NCBI GenBank assembly: GCA_035516155.1
Contig: DATJAP010000021.1
Span: 62,001 to 126,000, forward strand
Length of the DNA stretch: 64,000 bases
Direction: 5' to 3'
DNA from: JAJYKN01 sp035516155
GTDB taxonomy: Bacteria; Nitrospirota; UBA9217
Of the stretch, positions 52,102 through 60,462 are shown piece by piece (position 1 is the first letter of the stretch; each line of letters starts with the position of its first letter). The position numbers were made by a program, and so were the translations under genes. The notes under the pieces are model-generated. The model saw only the letters and a list, made by a program, of their open reading frames with translations, did no database searches and was not told where the DNA came from.

Positions 52102-52581
52102 TCATTTGTTGTGCCGGGAATAAATATAATTAGCCACGGCGCGAACTTTTTCAGCGCCGAGCTGATTTTCAAATGCCGGCATGCCTTTCGGCGTGCCGCT
52201 GCCGATCACGCGGATATGGTCAGCCAGCGTAGCGCCGTAGATGAATTTCGGCCCCGTAAGGGCAGGCCCAATGCTGCCTTTTAGATTTTCTCCATGGCAC
52301 ATGACGCATTCCGCCTTATAAATCTCCGAGCCCTCTTGAGCCAGCTCGGCTTCCGGCATGCCCGATTCCGCCTCTTTTGCCTCAGGAGTAACGACGGCTG
52401 CTTTCAGAGCATCCATCTTCTGTTTATATTGGTCTGCTTGAGTCCATCCCGTGGTCTGCGGTGAATAGAAATACATATAACAGAGACCGAAAACAATCAG
52501 ACCAATGAACAGGATCGTCATACCCGCCGGCATTTGCGACTTTCCCTCCTGCCTCTCTTGTATTCCGTCAAATTCGCTCAT
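52102..52581 (-). CDS. ccoP: Monoheme CcoP-like cbb3 oxidase subunit
   Basis: The 159 residues have the CcoP-type cytosolic start (FDGIQE), one membrane helix (about 20-40), and one haem site CVMCH (Cys92, Cys95, His96) with Met near 133 in GMPAF. Ordinary CcoP has two haems and about 300 residues, so this version is half-length. It probably carries electrons to CcoO. It lies 58 bases after ccoQ and is followed after 390 bases by ccoG. Confidence 0.85.
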   Translation of the reverse strand: MSEFDGIQERQEGKSQMPAGMTILFIGLIVFGLCYMYFYSPQTTGWTQADQYKQKMDALKAAVVTPEAKEAESGMPEAELAQEGSEIYKAECVMCHGENLKGSIGPALTGPKFIYGATLADHIRVIGSGTPKGMPAFENQLGAEKVRAVANYIYSRHNK

Positions 52582-52638
52582 AGGTCTTCTCCCGAAATAG
52601 CGTTTGTCAATTTTTATTCCGAATGCCGAGATCTGCGC

Positions 52639-52773
52639 TCAATCGTCATCAAGCATGCGGTACTTCGGTTGTTCCACCTTCCGCTTCCTTTTTCCCTGAA
52701 AATAGTAGAGTATCATCCCGATCATGACTCCGATGAGAAGAAGGGTAAATCCAATATAGATCCATGTGCTCAT
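52639..52773 (-). CDS. ccoQ: CcoQ-like small cbb3 subunit
   Basis: This 44-residue product reads from ATG 52773 (MSTWIYIGFTLLLIG...) to TGA at 52639. It has one membrane helix followed by a basic segment (KRKRK) and an acidic end (LDDD). Position between ccoO and ccoP, size and topology match CcoQ, which stabilises the complex. The start is 5 bases after the ccoO stop, with AAGGA upstream. The sequence is too short for a family match. Confidence 0.75.
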   Translation of the reverse strand: MSTWIYIGFTLLLIGVMIGMILYYFQGKRKRKVEQPKYRMLDDD

Positions 52774-52777
52774 AAGA

Positions 52778-53350
52778 TTAATCCTTCGTTTCCTTGCCGA
52801 GCCTCATAAGATAGGACACAAGGGCGTCCATTTCGTTTTTGTCCGACAAATCCCGTAGGTCCTCGGCGGTATAAGGATATCCCAGCACGTTCATTTTTCT
52901 TTCGCTATACGTCGTGTCAAGTTTGCGGTCGGCCAGCCAAGCGTAGGCAGGCATATTCGATTGAGGATACATGCTCTGCGGGTTTTTTAAATGCAGGTAA
53001 TGCCACGCAGCCGGATATTTTCTCCCCACATGCGCAAGATCCGGTCCCGTCCGTTTGGACCCCCATAAATGGGGTCGGTCGATGGCGGAATCTTCCAGCC
53101 GCGAAGGCGGTCCGTAGCGCGCCGTTTCGAAGGGAAGCGGACGAACGGTCTGGGTATGGCAGTTGTTGCAACCTTCCCGGATATAGATGTCCCTCCCTTC
53201 CAGCTCCAGCGGTTTATAGGGCATTACCTTCTCAAGATTCGCTTTTGCGGTTCCCATAAACAGGGGAAGAAAGGTAGTCAGAACCGTTCCGATGAGAATG
53301 GTACTCATCGCCAGAACGATAAAAACAACCGGCCTTTTATCGACGTTCAT
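52778..53350 (-). CDS. ccoO: cbb3 oxidase subunit II (CcoO)
   Basis: CcoO is a membrane-anchored monoheme c-type subunit that passes electrons to CcoN. The 190 residues have an N-terminal helix (about 7-32), the haem site CNNCH (Cys61, Cys64, His65), the family motif LWGSKRTGPDL, and the Met ligand in SNMPAY. It lies between ccoN and ccoQ in the usual order. Confidence 0.94.
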   Translation of the reverse strand: MNVDKRPVVFIVLAMSTILIGTVLTTFLPLFMGTAKANLEKVMPYKPLELEGRDIYIREGCNNCHTQTVRPLPFETARYGPPSRLEDSAIDRPHLWGSKRTGPDLAHVGRKYPAAWHYLHLKNPQSMYPQSNMPAYAWLADRKLDTTYSERKMNVLGYPYTAEDLRDLSDKNEMDALVSYLMRLGKETKD

Positions 53351-53382
53351 GATAATTTCCTCCAGTGGATAAATACCATAGG

Positions 53383-54780
53383 TCAGGCTTTCTGCACGGC
53401 TGGCGCCGTCTGAATGGTCTTGTAGATGTTGTATACGAACAGCAGAAAGCCCGCGAAAAAGATAACGCCGCCCGCTGTTCTCATGTTCCAGAATGGATAA
53501 TTAGGCGTCAACGTCTGAATGAAGTTTGAATAGACGAGGCTGCCGTCCTTGTCCATGGCCTGCCACATGGCCCCCTGCCGGATACCGTTTATCCACATCG
53601 TAATCGAGTAAATGAGCTGCCCAATCAGTACGAGCCAGAAATGCAGATTTGCCAGCTTAATGCTATATATTTTGGTATTATAGATGACCGGTATCATGTA
53701 GTAAAACCCAGCGGAGAGCGTCATGGTCACCCACCCCATGGTTCCCATATGAACGTGTCCGGGCACCCAGTCGGTATAATGGATCAACGCGCTGAATGTG
53801 CGCACCGCCTGGCTTGGCCCCTGTATCGTCTGCATACCGTAAAAGGTGATGCCGAGGATGATGAATTTCACGAGGTAATTCGAACGCATCTGTTCCCACT
53901 GGCCGTTCATGGTTCCATAGCCGTTGATCACCGACGCCCAGGATGGAGCAATCAGGAAGATGCTGAATGCGATTGCGACGGTCTGAATCCAGTCCGGTAG
54001 CGGTGTGTAAATGAGATGGTGGGCGCCGGTCCAAAGATAGGCGAAGATCAGGGACCAGAAGCCGATAATGGAAAGCCGGTGGCTGAAGAGCGGAGCGTTG
54101 GTCGCTTTCGGAAGAATATAATAAAAAACGGCAAGGGGCAATGTGGTAAAGACAAAAGCAACGGCGTTGTGGCCGAACCACCATTGCACGTTTGCGTCAT
54201 TGGCTCCTGCATAAATCGAATAAGACTTGAACCACGAAACGGGTACGGCAATGTTGTTTCCGATGTAGACAATAGCAACGCCGACGACGGTCGCGAGGAT
54301 GAACCAGAGCGACACATACATCTGCTCTTCTTTTCGTTTGATGATCGTTCCGATAATATTAATGGAAAACATCACCCAGAGGATGACGACAGCGATATCG
54401 AGCGGCCATTCAAGCTCAGAATATTCCTTGCTCTGGGTCATGCCTGCAAAGAGGGAGAGCGCCGCCAGAACTATAATAATATTGAAAAAATACAGGGTTG
54501 CCTGCGCGAGCCGAGGGAATGCGAGCCTTGTTCTTCCGAGTCTCTGCACGAGAAAAAAGAACAAACTGAATGCGGCAGGTACGGTAAAACCATAAATAAG
54601 GGCATTGGTATGGATGGGACGGAGCCTCCCATAGGTCAGCCAGGGAGTGATGTTGAAAGAGGGATAGACGAGCTCCAGGGAAATCAGGATGCCGACGAGA
54701 AGTCCAACGATAGCCCAGAACAAGGATGAAATGGCGAACCCTTTTATGGCACGATATTCGTATTGGTTGTCCGTTGTCAT
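53383..54780 (-). CDS. ccoN: cbb3 oxidase catalytic subunit I (CcoN)
   Basis: CcoN reduces oxygen at a haem b3-CuB site and pumps protons. The 465 residues have twelve helices. The histidines are His57 (haem b), WWFGHNAV (CuB), GAHHLIYT (CuB pair), and HVHMG (haem b3 and b). The usual EGP segment of the K-channel region reads QGP (FYGMQTIQGPSQ), a noticeable difference from FixN. The ATG follows GGAGAGCGGAA. It is the first oxidase gene after rrf2. Confidence 0.92.
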   Translation of the reverse strand: MTTDNQYEYRAIKGFAISSLFWAIVGLLVGILISLELVYPSFNITPWLTYGRLRPIHTNALIYGFTVPAAFSLFFFLVQRLGRTRLAFPRLAQATLYFFNIIIVLAALSLFAGMTQSKEYSELEWPLDIAVVILWVMFSINIIGTIIKRKEEQMYVSLWFILATVVGVAIVYIGNNIAVPVSWFKSYSIYAGANDANVQWWFGHNAVAFVFTTLPLAVFYYILPKATNAPLFSHRLSIIGFWSLIFAYLWTGAHHLIYTPLPDWIQTVAIAFSIFLIAPSWASVINGYGTMNGQWEQMRSNYLVKFIILGITFYGMQTIQGPSQAVRTFSALIHYTDWVPGHVHMGTMGWVTMTLSAGFYYMIPVIYNTKIYSIKLANLHFWLVLIGQLIYSITMWINGIRQGAMWQAMDKDGSLVYSNFIQTLTPNYPFWNMRTAGGVIFFAGFLLFVYNIYKTIQTAPAVQKA

Positions 54781-54816
54781 TTCCGCTCTCCGATCTCTCT
54801 AATAACAATCCCGGGA

Positions 54817-55224
54817 TTATACTTTTTGTTTCACAAGATCCTCGAAATTAGCTTTTTTCAACATTTCCACCATTTTGGCCTGAACAGACAACCACAACAC
54901 GTGGGATGGGCAATGCTTTGAAAAAACGCAGTTCTTCTTGTCGGCAATACAAATATTCAGCGCAAGTTTACCTTCAATGGCTTCGAGCACATCAAGCGCG
55001 GAAATTTCACGGGCTGGTTTTGCCAGCGAGAATCCGCCTTTAACGCCCCGAAAGGATCGAACAATTTTCGCCTTGACCAGTTTTTGAAGAATTTTTGCCA
55101 AAAAAGTCTTCGGTATCTGATATTCATCTGCTATTTCTGCGATAAAGCTTACTTTTTTATACGGTTGCCGAGCCAGGTACAAAACGCTTCGGATGCCGTA
55201 ATCGCCTTCACGTGTAACTTGCAT
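54817..55224 (-). CDS. Rrf2-family Fe-S regulator
   Basis: The 135 residues have a winged helix-turn-helix (about 1-70) and three cysteines CIADKKNCVFSKHC (Cys92, 99, 105), the IscR/NsrR-type cluster site. It is upstream of ccoN on the same strand with a 36-base gap, so it is likely to control the oxidase genes in response to iron-sulfur status, oxygen or nitric oxide. Its promoter is a near-perfect consensus with the ATG 7 bases after the -10. The ligand state cannot be told from sequence. Confidence 0.9.
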   Translation of the reverse strand: MQVTREGDYGIRSVLYLARQPYKKVSFIAEIADEYQIPKTFLAKILQKLVKAKIVRSFRGVKGGFSLAKPAREISALDVLEAIEGKLALNICIADKKNCVFSKHCPSHVLWLSVQAKMVEMLKKANFEDLVKQKV

Positions 55225-55231
55225 AGCTTAA

Positions 55232-55259
55232 AGTATATCGGACCTTTATCCATTGTCAA
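55232..55259 (-). promoter_or_regulatory. Promoter of rrf2, leaderless type
   Basis: On the minus strand TTGACA (55254-55259) and TATACT (55232-55237) are 16 bases apart. The ATG at 55224 follows the -10 by 7 bases, so translation would begin at or next to the transcript's first base. Confidence 0.75.
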
Positions 55260-55296
55260 GGAGCACCATCTGTTTTTAGAGCCGCCATGGAACACC

Positions 55297-55325
55297 TTAA
55301 CGGTCATCCCCATTTATGATATAAT
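55297..55325 (+). promoter_or_regulatory. Promoter of the DUF4416 gene
   Basis: TTAACG (55297-55302) and perfect TATAAT (55320-55325) are 17 bases apart. The transcript has a short leader with AGAGG before the ATG at 55344. It is divergent from rrf2. Confidence 0.65.
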
Positions 55326-55343
55326 GCCCCAACAAGAGGCAAT

Positions 55344-55898
55344 ATGAAAGAAAGCCATCCACCACTACCGGTAAAACTCTTCGTCGGCATGCTGTCACCT
55401 GAACCGGAACTGTTCAAGGCGTGCGCAGAAATCCTCGGCAGCGAATACGGGCCAGTCGAATACGAAAGTGATCTTTTTAGCTGGAATAACACGGATTATT
55501 ACTGCGATGAAATGGGAGAGAACATCCTTCGGAAATTTCTCTTCTTTGAGCGGGTCATGGACCCCGGAAAACTCCCCTCAGTGAAGCATTTTACCATCGG
55601 TCTGGAAAAGCGGTTTGCCATTTTTGAAAGGGATTCCCTTCGGCGAAGAATCAACATCGACCCCGGCTATGTCACGGAAGCCAAGGTCGTCCTTGCTACA
55701 ACAAAAGATTTTGCCCACCGGTTGTATATCGGCGACAACCTCTATGGGGAAGTCACGCTGCGATACAGCACTAAAGAACGTAGCTTCATCCCCCATGAAT
55801 TTACCTACCCAGACTTTCGAACAGACGTCTATCTAGCGCTGTTTAACGGCGTACGGGAGTCTTTGCGGGTGGCGCTGCATGGCAGGACCCAGCATTGA
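55344..55898 (+). CDS. DUF4416 family protein
   Basis: The 184 residues match the DUF4416 pattern known from thermophilic and anaerobic bacteria, beginning KLFVGMLSPEPELF (about 11-24) with PGYVTEAKVVLATTKDFAHRLYIG in the middle. There is no signal peptide, membrane helix or cofactor site that I recognise. It has its own promoter and is divergent from rrf2, convergent with the DUF4388 gene. Function unknown. Confidence 0.7.
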   Translation: MKESHPPLPVKLFVGMLSPEPELFKACAEILGSEYGPVEYESDLFSWNNTDYYCDEMGENILRKFLFFERVMDPGKLPSVKHFTIGLEKRFAIFERDSLRRRINIDPGYVTEAKVVLATTKDFAHRLYIGDNLYGEVTLRYSTKERSFIPHEFTYPDFRTDVYLALFNGVRESLRVALHGRTQH

Positions 55899-55954
55899 TA
55901 AACACCAGAGGAACATAAGGATTGCACGTCGGAAGGGCAGTATGTCTCAGACGT

Positions 55955-56440
55955 TCATGGGGACTCGACAAAAAGAAAATTTTTCGTCGCTTCAACTGTT
56001 GATGCAGGGATGAATTCATGCACGCCCAAACTGATGCGATCATAGGGTTTCAGTTTTTTATCGAGGAACATAAAATTGGCATCATCCCATGTTTGGAACT
56101 CTTTCACCGATTGCCTGATTTGCGCGTGCACCATATCTTCTATAACTTCATAAGAAACTTTTCCCATTTTGAGCAAGTGGCCGCCGAGAGGAATGTATTC
56201 ATTCTTTTTCTGAAGTTTTAGTGTCTCGATCAGTTCTGTCTCGCTGATCAAGCCGTCTTCCACGAGCAGGTCGCCGATAGCACGGGAGTAGGGAGAAAAT
56301 GCCTGAAGTATTTTCCCTTCGTACATAAGCATCGTTCCGATATTGTTGCCCGATTCGATAACCAGTTCGCCGGTCCTCGACCGCATGCCGACAAGAAATA
56401 GGACATCCGTAATATTCAACCCCAAGGGATTGTTTTTCAT
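55955..56440 (-). CDS. DUF4388 (PATAN-type) protein
   Basis: The 161 residues have the DUF4388 layout: a beta-strand start GLNITDVLFLVGMRSRTGELVIESGNN, then a GKILQAFSPYSRAIGDLL helix, and IYYFMFLDKKL-like strands. This domain is common in delta- and cyanobacterial two-component proteins and GspE N-terminal-like regions. It may bind a partner in a signalling system; the receiver and kinase genes begin about 500 bases away. It has a leaderless-type promoter. Confidence 0.7.
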   Translation of the reverse strand: MKNNPLGLNITDVLFLVGMRSRTGELVIESGNNIGTMLMYEGKILQAFSPYSRAIGDLLVEDGLISETELIETLKLQKKNEYIPLGGHLLKMGKVSYEVIEDMVHAQIRQSVKEFQTWDDANFMFLDKKLKPYDRISLGVHEFIPASTVEATKNFLFVESP

Positions 56441-56447
56441 GGATGCT

Positions 56448-56476
56448 ATTTAATCATAAATGCCGGTTACTGTCAA
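56448..56476 (-). promoter_or_regulatory. Promoter of the DUF4388 gene, leaderless type
   Basis: On the minus strand TTGACA (56471-56476) and TTAAAT (56448-56453) are 17 bases apart. The ATG at 56440 follows the -10 by 7 bases and lacks a ribosome-binding site. Confidence 0.6.
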
Positions 56477-56946
56477 ACCGGATTTACTTGAGGCGAAGGA
56501 AGGAAAGCTGTCCCGATTCTGTCCGGCCAATCTTCATTCTTGGTCACCTGTCCCGGGAGAGAGCTGATCCCGATTATTTTAAACAATTCCTCCAATTTTA
56601 CTAACCTCTTATTAATATAAAAGCGCAGCGATCGCGACACCAGAGAAGCTCCTAAAGGACGCCGCAGACACTGATTTCGGGAGCCAATAATCGGTTAAAT
56701 AATTATCGGAATACGGGGTCGCATTCGCATGCGTCGGACAGGGATTCACCTCAATCGCGGTCAGTGGTCTTGGCAATTCCGAGTTTAAAATGCGATTGCG
56801 ATTTCAGTTTGCAGAGTGCTGCCGACATATCTGCAGCAAGGAAACGACAAATCCCTTTTTCAAGAACTCCCTCCAATACCGTTTCCCCTCGCAATTTATT
56901 TCAGGAAATAGCAGTTTTTTCATTTACCCTTGTCCGCCGTTCAAGC
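56477..56946. other. 470-base gap without a recognised gene
   Basis: No frame here has a start, a ribosome-binding site and a recognisable product. A minus-strand frame near 56760-56900 reads through without a known motif. The stretch could be decayed coding DNA, but I cannot identify a source. Confidence 0.35.
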
Positions 56947-57375
56947 TTATTTCGGATTGATTGATTGGGAGTCATTGGGATGAACTACGTCTTGCCGAAG
57001 GGCGAATGCTTCGGCGCTCTCAAGTGCTGTTTTTACTATTTTGCCCAATTCCTTGGCTTTGACCGGTTTATTCACATACTCGAACACACCCAAACTGAGT
57101 GATTTTAAGTAGGTTTCCACTGCACCATAGGCGGTAAGCATAACCACCGGCATTGCCGGCACCATGTGTTTCAACTGGAGGAGAAATTCAAGGCCGTCCA
57201 TGTCAGGCATTCGATAATCGGTTATGACAAGATCTACCGGTATGCCTTCTCGAATAACCGTGAGGCCGGAATGCGCATCAGTCTTGATAATAACCTTGTA
57301 ACCGAAGTGACTCAGGATTTCGCCAAGACTTCTCAGATTCTCAAGTTCATCATCCACCAAAAGCAGTGTTTTCAT
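56947..57375 (-). CDS. Single-domain response regulator
   Basis: The 142 residues are one receiver domain: acidic pair LVDDE, phospho-acceptor Asp54 in ITDYRMPDMDG, Thr in MLTAYG, and Lys in VNKPVKAKEL. There is no output domain. It lies downstream of the NtrC-type regulator on the same strand and may be its relay or phosphate sink. A sigma-54 promoter lies about 105 bases upstream of the ATG (57480-57495), and GAGG precedes it. Confidence 0.9.
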   Translation of the reverse strand: MKTLLLVDDELENLRSLGEILSHFGYKVIIKTDAHSGLTVIREGIPVDLVITDYRMPDMDGLEFLLQLKHMVPAMPVVMLTAYGAVETYLKSLSLGVFEYVNKPVKAKELGKIVKTALESAEAFALRQDVVHPNDSQSINPK

Positions 57376-57479
57376 AAGTCCTCATTTCCTACTTTCTGAT
57401 CTCAAAACGATCAATCAGGTGCTTCATGGATATGACGATGTCGTATATGCACATAAAGAATCTATGAAATATAAATAAA

Positions 57480-57495
57480 AGCAAGAATAATGCCC
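57480..57495 (-). promoter_or_regulatory. Sigma-54 promoter of the single-domain regulator
   Basis: The minus-strand GGGCATTATTCTTGCT has the -24 GG and -12 GC 10 bases apart and a perfect TTGCT. Transcription would begin near 57469. The NtrC-type regulator gene upstream (57622-59040) is an obvious activator candidate. Confidence 0.65.
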
Positions 57496-57621
57496 ATGAA
57501 ATTTTATCATGAAATCAATATGTTAGGAATCCGAGAATGACCAGATTCGGACCGGTCATAACAGAAGGGACATCCCTATTTCAACGATAACCTGTTGATT
57601 TACTGAGGAGTGTTGGAGTGT

Positions 57622-59040
57622 CTAATTTTGGACAGTCATGTTTTCCGGTTCGTCGTTCAAGGCATGCTGTAACATCCCGTAATCCGCAACGGTATCAATA
57701 CTGATCCTGTGTTTTTGGAGCTTGCTGTATAGGGTGGATCTCGGGATGCAGAGAATTTTTGCCGCGAGATGTTTGTTGCCACGGCAGTTTTTGAGCGTTC
57801 TAATAATCAAATCTTTCTCAGTATCTTTCAGGGACATTGTATCGCGGGATCGATACTGGCCTGTCCTGCCGTGAATATTTTCGGGAAGGTCAGCAGGCAT
57901 AACGTGCGGACCTTTTGCCATGACCATTGCGTATTCAACGGCATTAACCAATTCCCTCACGTTTCCGGGCCATGAATAGTGAAGAAAAAGATCGAGCGCC
58001 TCCGGCGACATGGACTCTGCCTTGCTCCGCCCCCGATGACGTTCCATAAAATGATTAACTAGCAACGGGATATCGCTGACCCGCTCGTTTAGTTCGGGAA
58101 GCGTGATTGCAATAACATTTAACCGATAGTACAGATCCTCACGAAACTTTTTTGCAGCTACGGCTTCTTTTAAATCAACATTGGTAGCAGCAATCAACCG
58201 AAAATCGACATAGATGGCTTTCGTTCCACCGATCCGCTGAAAGGAATGCTCCTCCAGTACACGCAGAAGCTTCACTTGGGAACTAACCGGCATCGTGTCG
58301 ATTTCGTCGAGAAAAAGTGTTCCACCTGCCGCGGCCTCTACCCTGCCCAGGACCCGCTGGGTCGCGCCGGTAAAGGCGCCTTTCTCATGGCCGAACAATT
58401 CGTTTTCAATAAGGGTCTCCGTGAACACACCGCAGCTCACCGCATGAAACGGTCCGTCCGCCCGGCGTGAGTGGTTATGGATTGCCCGTGCAACCAGTTC
58501 CTTGCCGGTGCCGCTCTTACCCTGGACAAGAACGGAACTGCCGGAAGGCGCGATATTTTCTATTATGTCCCTGATCCGTTCGATCTTGGGGTGTGTCCCG
58601 ATAATTTCGTAGTTCTTCTTGAGCCTCTGAATTTCTCCTTTAAGTTCCTTGTTTTCCTTCAGAGAGTCATAATAGGCCCGGGCGCGGTCGAGAATCTGAA
58701 GCAGATGAGAAGGGGAATAGGGCTTCGTAAGAAAATCGAAAGCGCCCATTTTCATTGCTTCAACGGCACAATCAATGGTGCCTTTCCCGCTCACCATGAT
58801 GATCTGGGTCTCCGGATTATGCACTTTGAGCGACTTGAGTAGCTCGATCCCCGTTATGTCCTTGAGCATCAAGTCAGTGACTATGACGCTGTACCGTTCC
58901 TGAAGCGCCTTTGTGAGAGCAATAGTCCCATTTTCCGCAACATCGATCTGGTACTTGCCCTCCCGGTTTACTATTTCGCGCAGCGAATCAAGCACCATTG
59001 GTTCATCATCAACCAGCAGTACCTGCGGCTTCATTATCAT
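57622..59040 (-). CDS. NtrC-family sigma-54 response regulator
   Basis: The 472 residues comprise a receiver domain (Asp about 56 in IVTDLMLKD), an AAA+ domain with GKSGTGKE, GAFTGA and LFLDEID, and a C-terminal Fis-like helix-turn-helix (NCRGNKHLAAKILCIPRSTLYSKL split across about 425-450). It is encoded after the PAS kinase (303-base gap), its expected partner. The ATG at 59040 has GGAG 9 bases upstream. It may drive the sigma-54 promoter at 57480-57495. Confidence 0.92.
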   Translation of the reverse strand: MIMKPQVLLVDDEPMVLDSLREIVNREGKYQIDVAENGTIALTKALQERYSVIVTDLMLKDITGIELLKSLKVHNPETQIIMVSGKGTIDCAVEAMKMGAFDFLTKPYSPSHLLQILDRARAYYDSLKENKELKGEIQRLKKNYEIIGTHPKIERIRDIIENIAPSGSSVLVQGKSGTGKELVARAIHNHSRRADGPFHAVSCGVFTETLIENELFGHEKGAFTGATQRVLGRVEAAAGGTLFLDEIDTMPVSSQVKLLRVLEEHSFQRIGGTKAIYVDFRLIAATNVDLKEAVAAKKFREDLYYRLNVIAITLPELNERVSDIPLLVNHFMERHRGRSKAESMSPEALDLFLHYSWPGNVRELVNAVEYAMVMAKGPHVMPADLPENIHGRTGQYRSRDTMSLKDTEKDLIIRTLKNCRGNKHLAAKILCIPRSTLYSKLQKHRISIDTVADYGMLQHALNDEPENMTVQN

Positions 59041-59068
59041 TTATAAATCTCCATTTCCCTCTTTTTTT

Positions 59069-59086
59069 ACGTAGTGAAAACTACGT
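59069..59086. repeat. Hairpin in the kinase-regulator gap
   Basis: A 7-bp stem ACGTAGT / ACTACGT with a 4-base GAAA loop on the plus strand (UUUC loop on the minus-strand transcript) lies about 30 bases before the regulator ATG. On the minus strand it is followed by A rather than T bases, so it is not an intrinsic terminator. It could be a protein-binding dyad or transcript structure. Confidence 0.4.
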
Positions 59087-59150
59087 TTAATGTCTTTCAT
59101 GTTGGAACAACGACCCTCTGAGTTAAACCTCTTCCTTTCGTTTTTTTTAT

Positions 59151-59166
59151 CGTGCTTGAAAGCACG
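59151..59166. repeat. Second hairpin in the kinase-regulator gap
   Basis: A 6-bp stem CGTGCT / AGCACG with a 4-base loop, also followed by an A run on the minus strand. The rest of 59041-59343 has no gene that I can see. Confidence 0.3.
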
Positions 59167-59343
59167 GAAGCCTTCCTTAGAAAACGGCCATCACAAGCCG
59201 CGGTCAGGCTGCGCTCTGGGTACGGTCATCCCACTTCTGCTTTCTTTTCGGAACACGCAAGCCAAAACTATAGCTATACCTTCGTTTTTGCGAGAAAGGT
59301 AGCCAGAATGAAACGATGAAGCACTGCGGCCAATTTTTTGATT

Positions 59344-60462
59344 TTACGTACTATTCCCCACTGCTGCAGGCAGGGATATCGAGACAACCGTTCCCTTTCC
59401 CTCTTTGCTGAATACAGAAATGTCACCGTCGTGCTGCTTGATAATGTTATAGCAGATAGCGAGCCCGAGTCCCGTGCCCCGTTTCTCCAGCGATTTCTTG
59501 GTTGTGAAAAAAGGCTCAAACACTCTCGCTAGAATTTTTTCCGAGATGCCGGATCCGGTATCCTCTATATCGATGGCACATCGTACCTCATTGCATGAAG
59601 TGGTTACTATTATCTGGCCGCCCGGCTGCATTGCATCCAGCGCATTCTGGAACAGATTCAGGAAAACCTGCTGAAGCATTCGTGCTGACCCCACCACCTG
59701 CCTGTCCCGGCTGCCATAACGTTTCACGACCATGACCCGGGCGTCAGTAATCTTTTTATCGGCCAATTCCAAGGCTGCATCGATGACAGGGTCCACTTCT
59801 ATCGGTTCAAACGGTTCGATTTGGGGCCGGGCAAATTCCAGCAAATCCCGGGTCATCAACTCGAGATTGTCAATGCCCGTCTGAATTTTTTCCAGATATC
59901 CCCGTTTCTCAAAATTAGGCGGCAGAGATTCGGAGAGTAGATAGAGATAGTTACCGATGTAGTCAAGGGGGTTGTTGATCTCATGGGCGATCTCCGCGGC
60001 AAAAGTGCCTACCGCAGCCATTTTTTCGGACTGGATAAGTCGTTCTTCAAGCCTCTTCTTATCCGTTATATCGCGGAATATCAGGACGGATCCCTGAAGT
60101 TTTCCCGTCGTATCATGGAATGGAGAGAGCGATGTGGTGAATATATCCCCCTCGATTGCCATATCCCACTCCTGTTGCACCGGTTTAGCGGCATCGACCA
60201 TGGTTCGGAAAGGACGGCTGCCGGGATGGACCGGAGAATCATGAATAATCTCGGCGCAGTGTGCACCGATGACGGCTTCATAGGATTTTTTTAACCGTCT
60301 GCTAAAGGCCCGGTTCACCCGAACGATCCTCCCTTCCTTGTTGATTATGCAGATCATATCAGGAATAGAATCAAAGGTGGCTTCCCAGTCCGTTTTGGCC
60401 TTGACAATCCGCTCGTAGAGATGCTCGCTGTCCAGGCTCTTATCTCTGTTTTCTCGACTCAC
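59344..60462 (-). CDS. Soluble PAS-domain histidine kinase
   Basis: The 372 residues lack membrane helices. They have a PAS domain (about 25-135), a HisKA domain with EIAHEINNPLDYIGNYL, and a HATPase domain with NLFQNALDAMQPGG, DTGSGI and GTGLGLAICYNII. The start is GTG at 60462, overlapping the last codon of the degenerate kinase upstream as GTGA. The partner is the NtrC-type regulator encoded next. The input signal is unknown; a small ligand or redox state is possible. Confidence 0.9.
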   Translation of the reverse strand: MSRENRDKSLDSEHLYERIVKAKTDWEATFDSIPDMICIINKEGRIVRVNRAFSRRLKKSYEAVIGAHCAEIIHDSPVHPGSRPFRTMVDAAKPVQQEWDMAIEGDIFTTSLSPFHDTTGKLQGSVLIFRDITDKKRLEERLIQSEKMAAVGTFAAEIAHEINNPLDYIGNYLYLLSESLPPNFEKRGYLEKIQTGIDNLELMTRDLLEFARPQIEPFEPIEVDPVIDAALELADKKITDARVMVVKRYGSRDRQVVGSARMLQQVFLNLFQNALDAMQPGGQIIVTTSCNEVRCAIDIEDTGSGISEKILARVFEPFFTTKKSLEKRGTGLGLAICYNIIKQHDGDISVFSKEGKGTVVSISLPAAVGNST

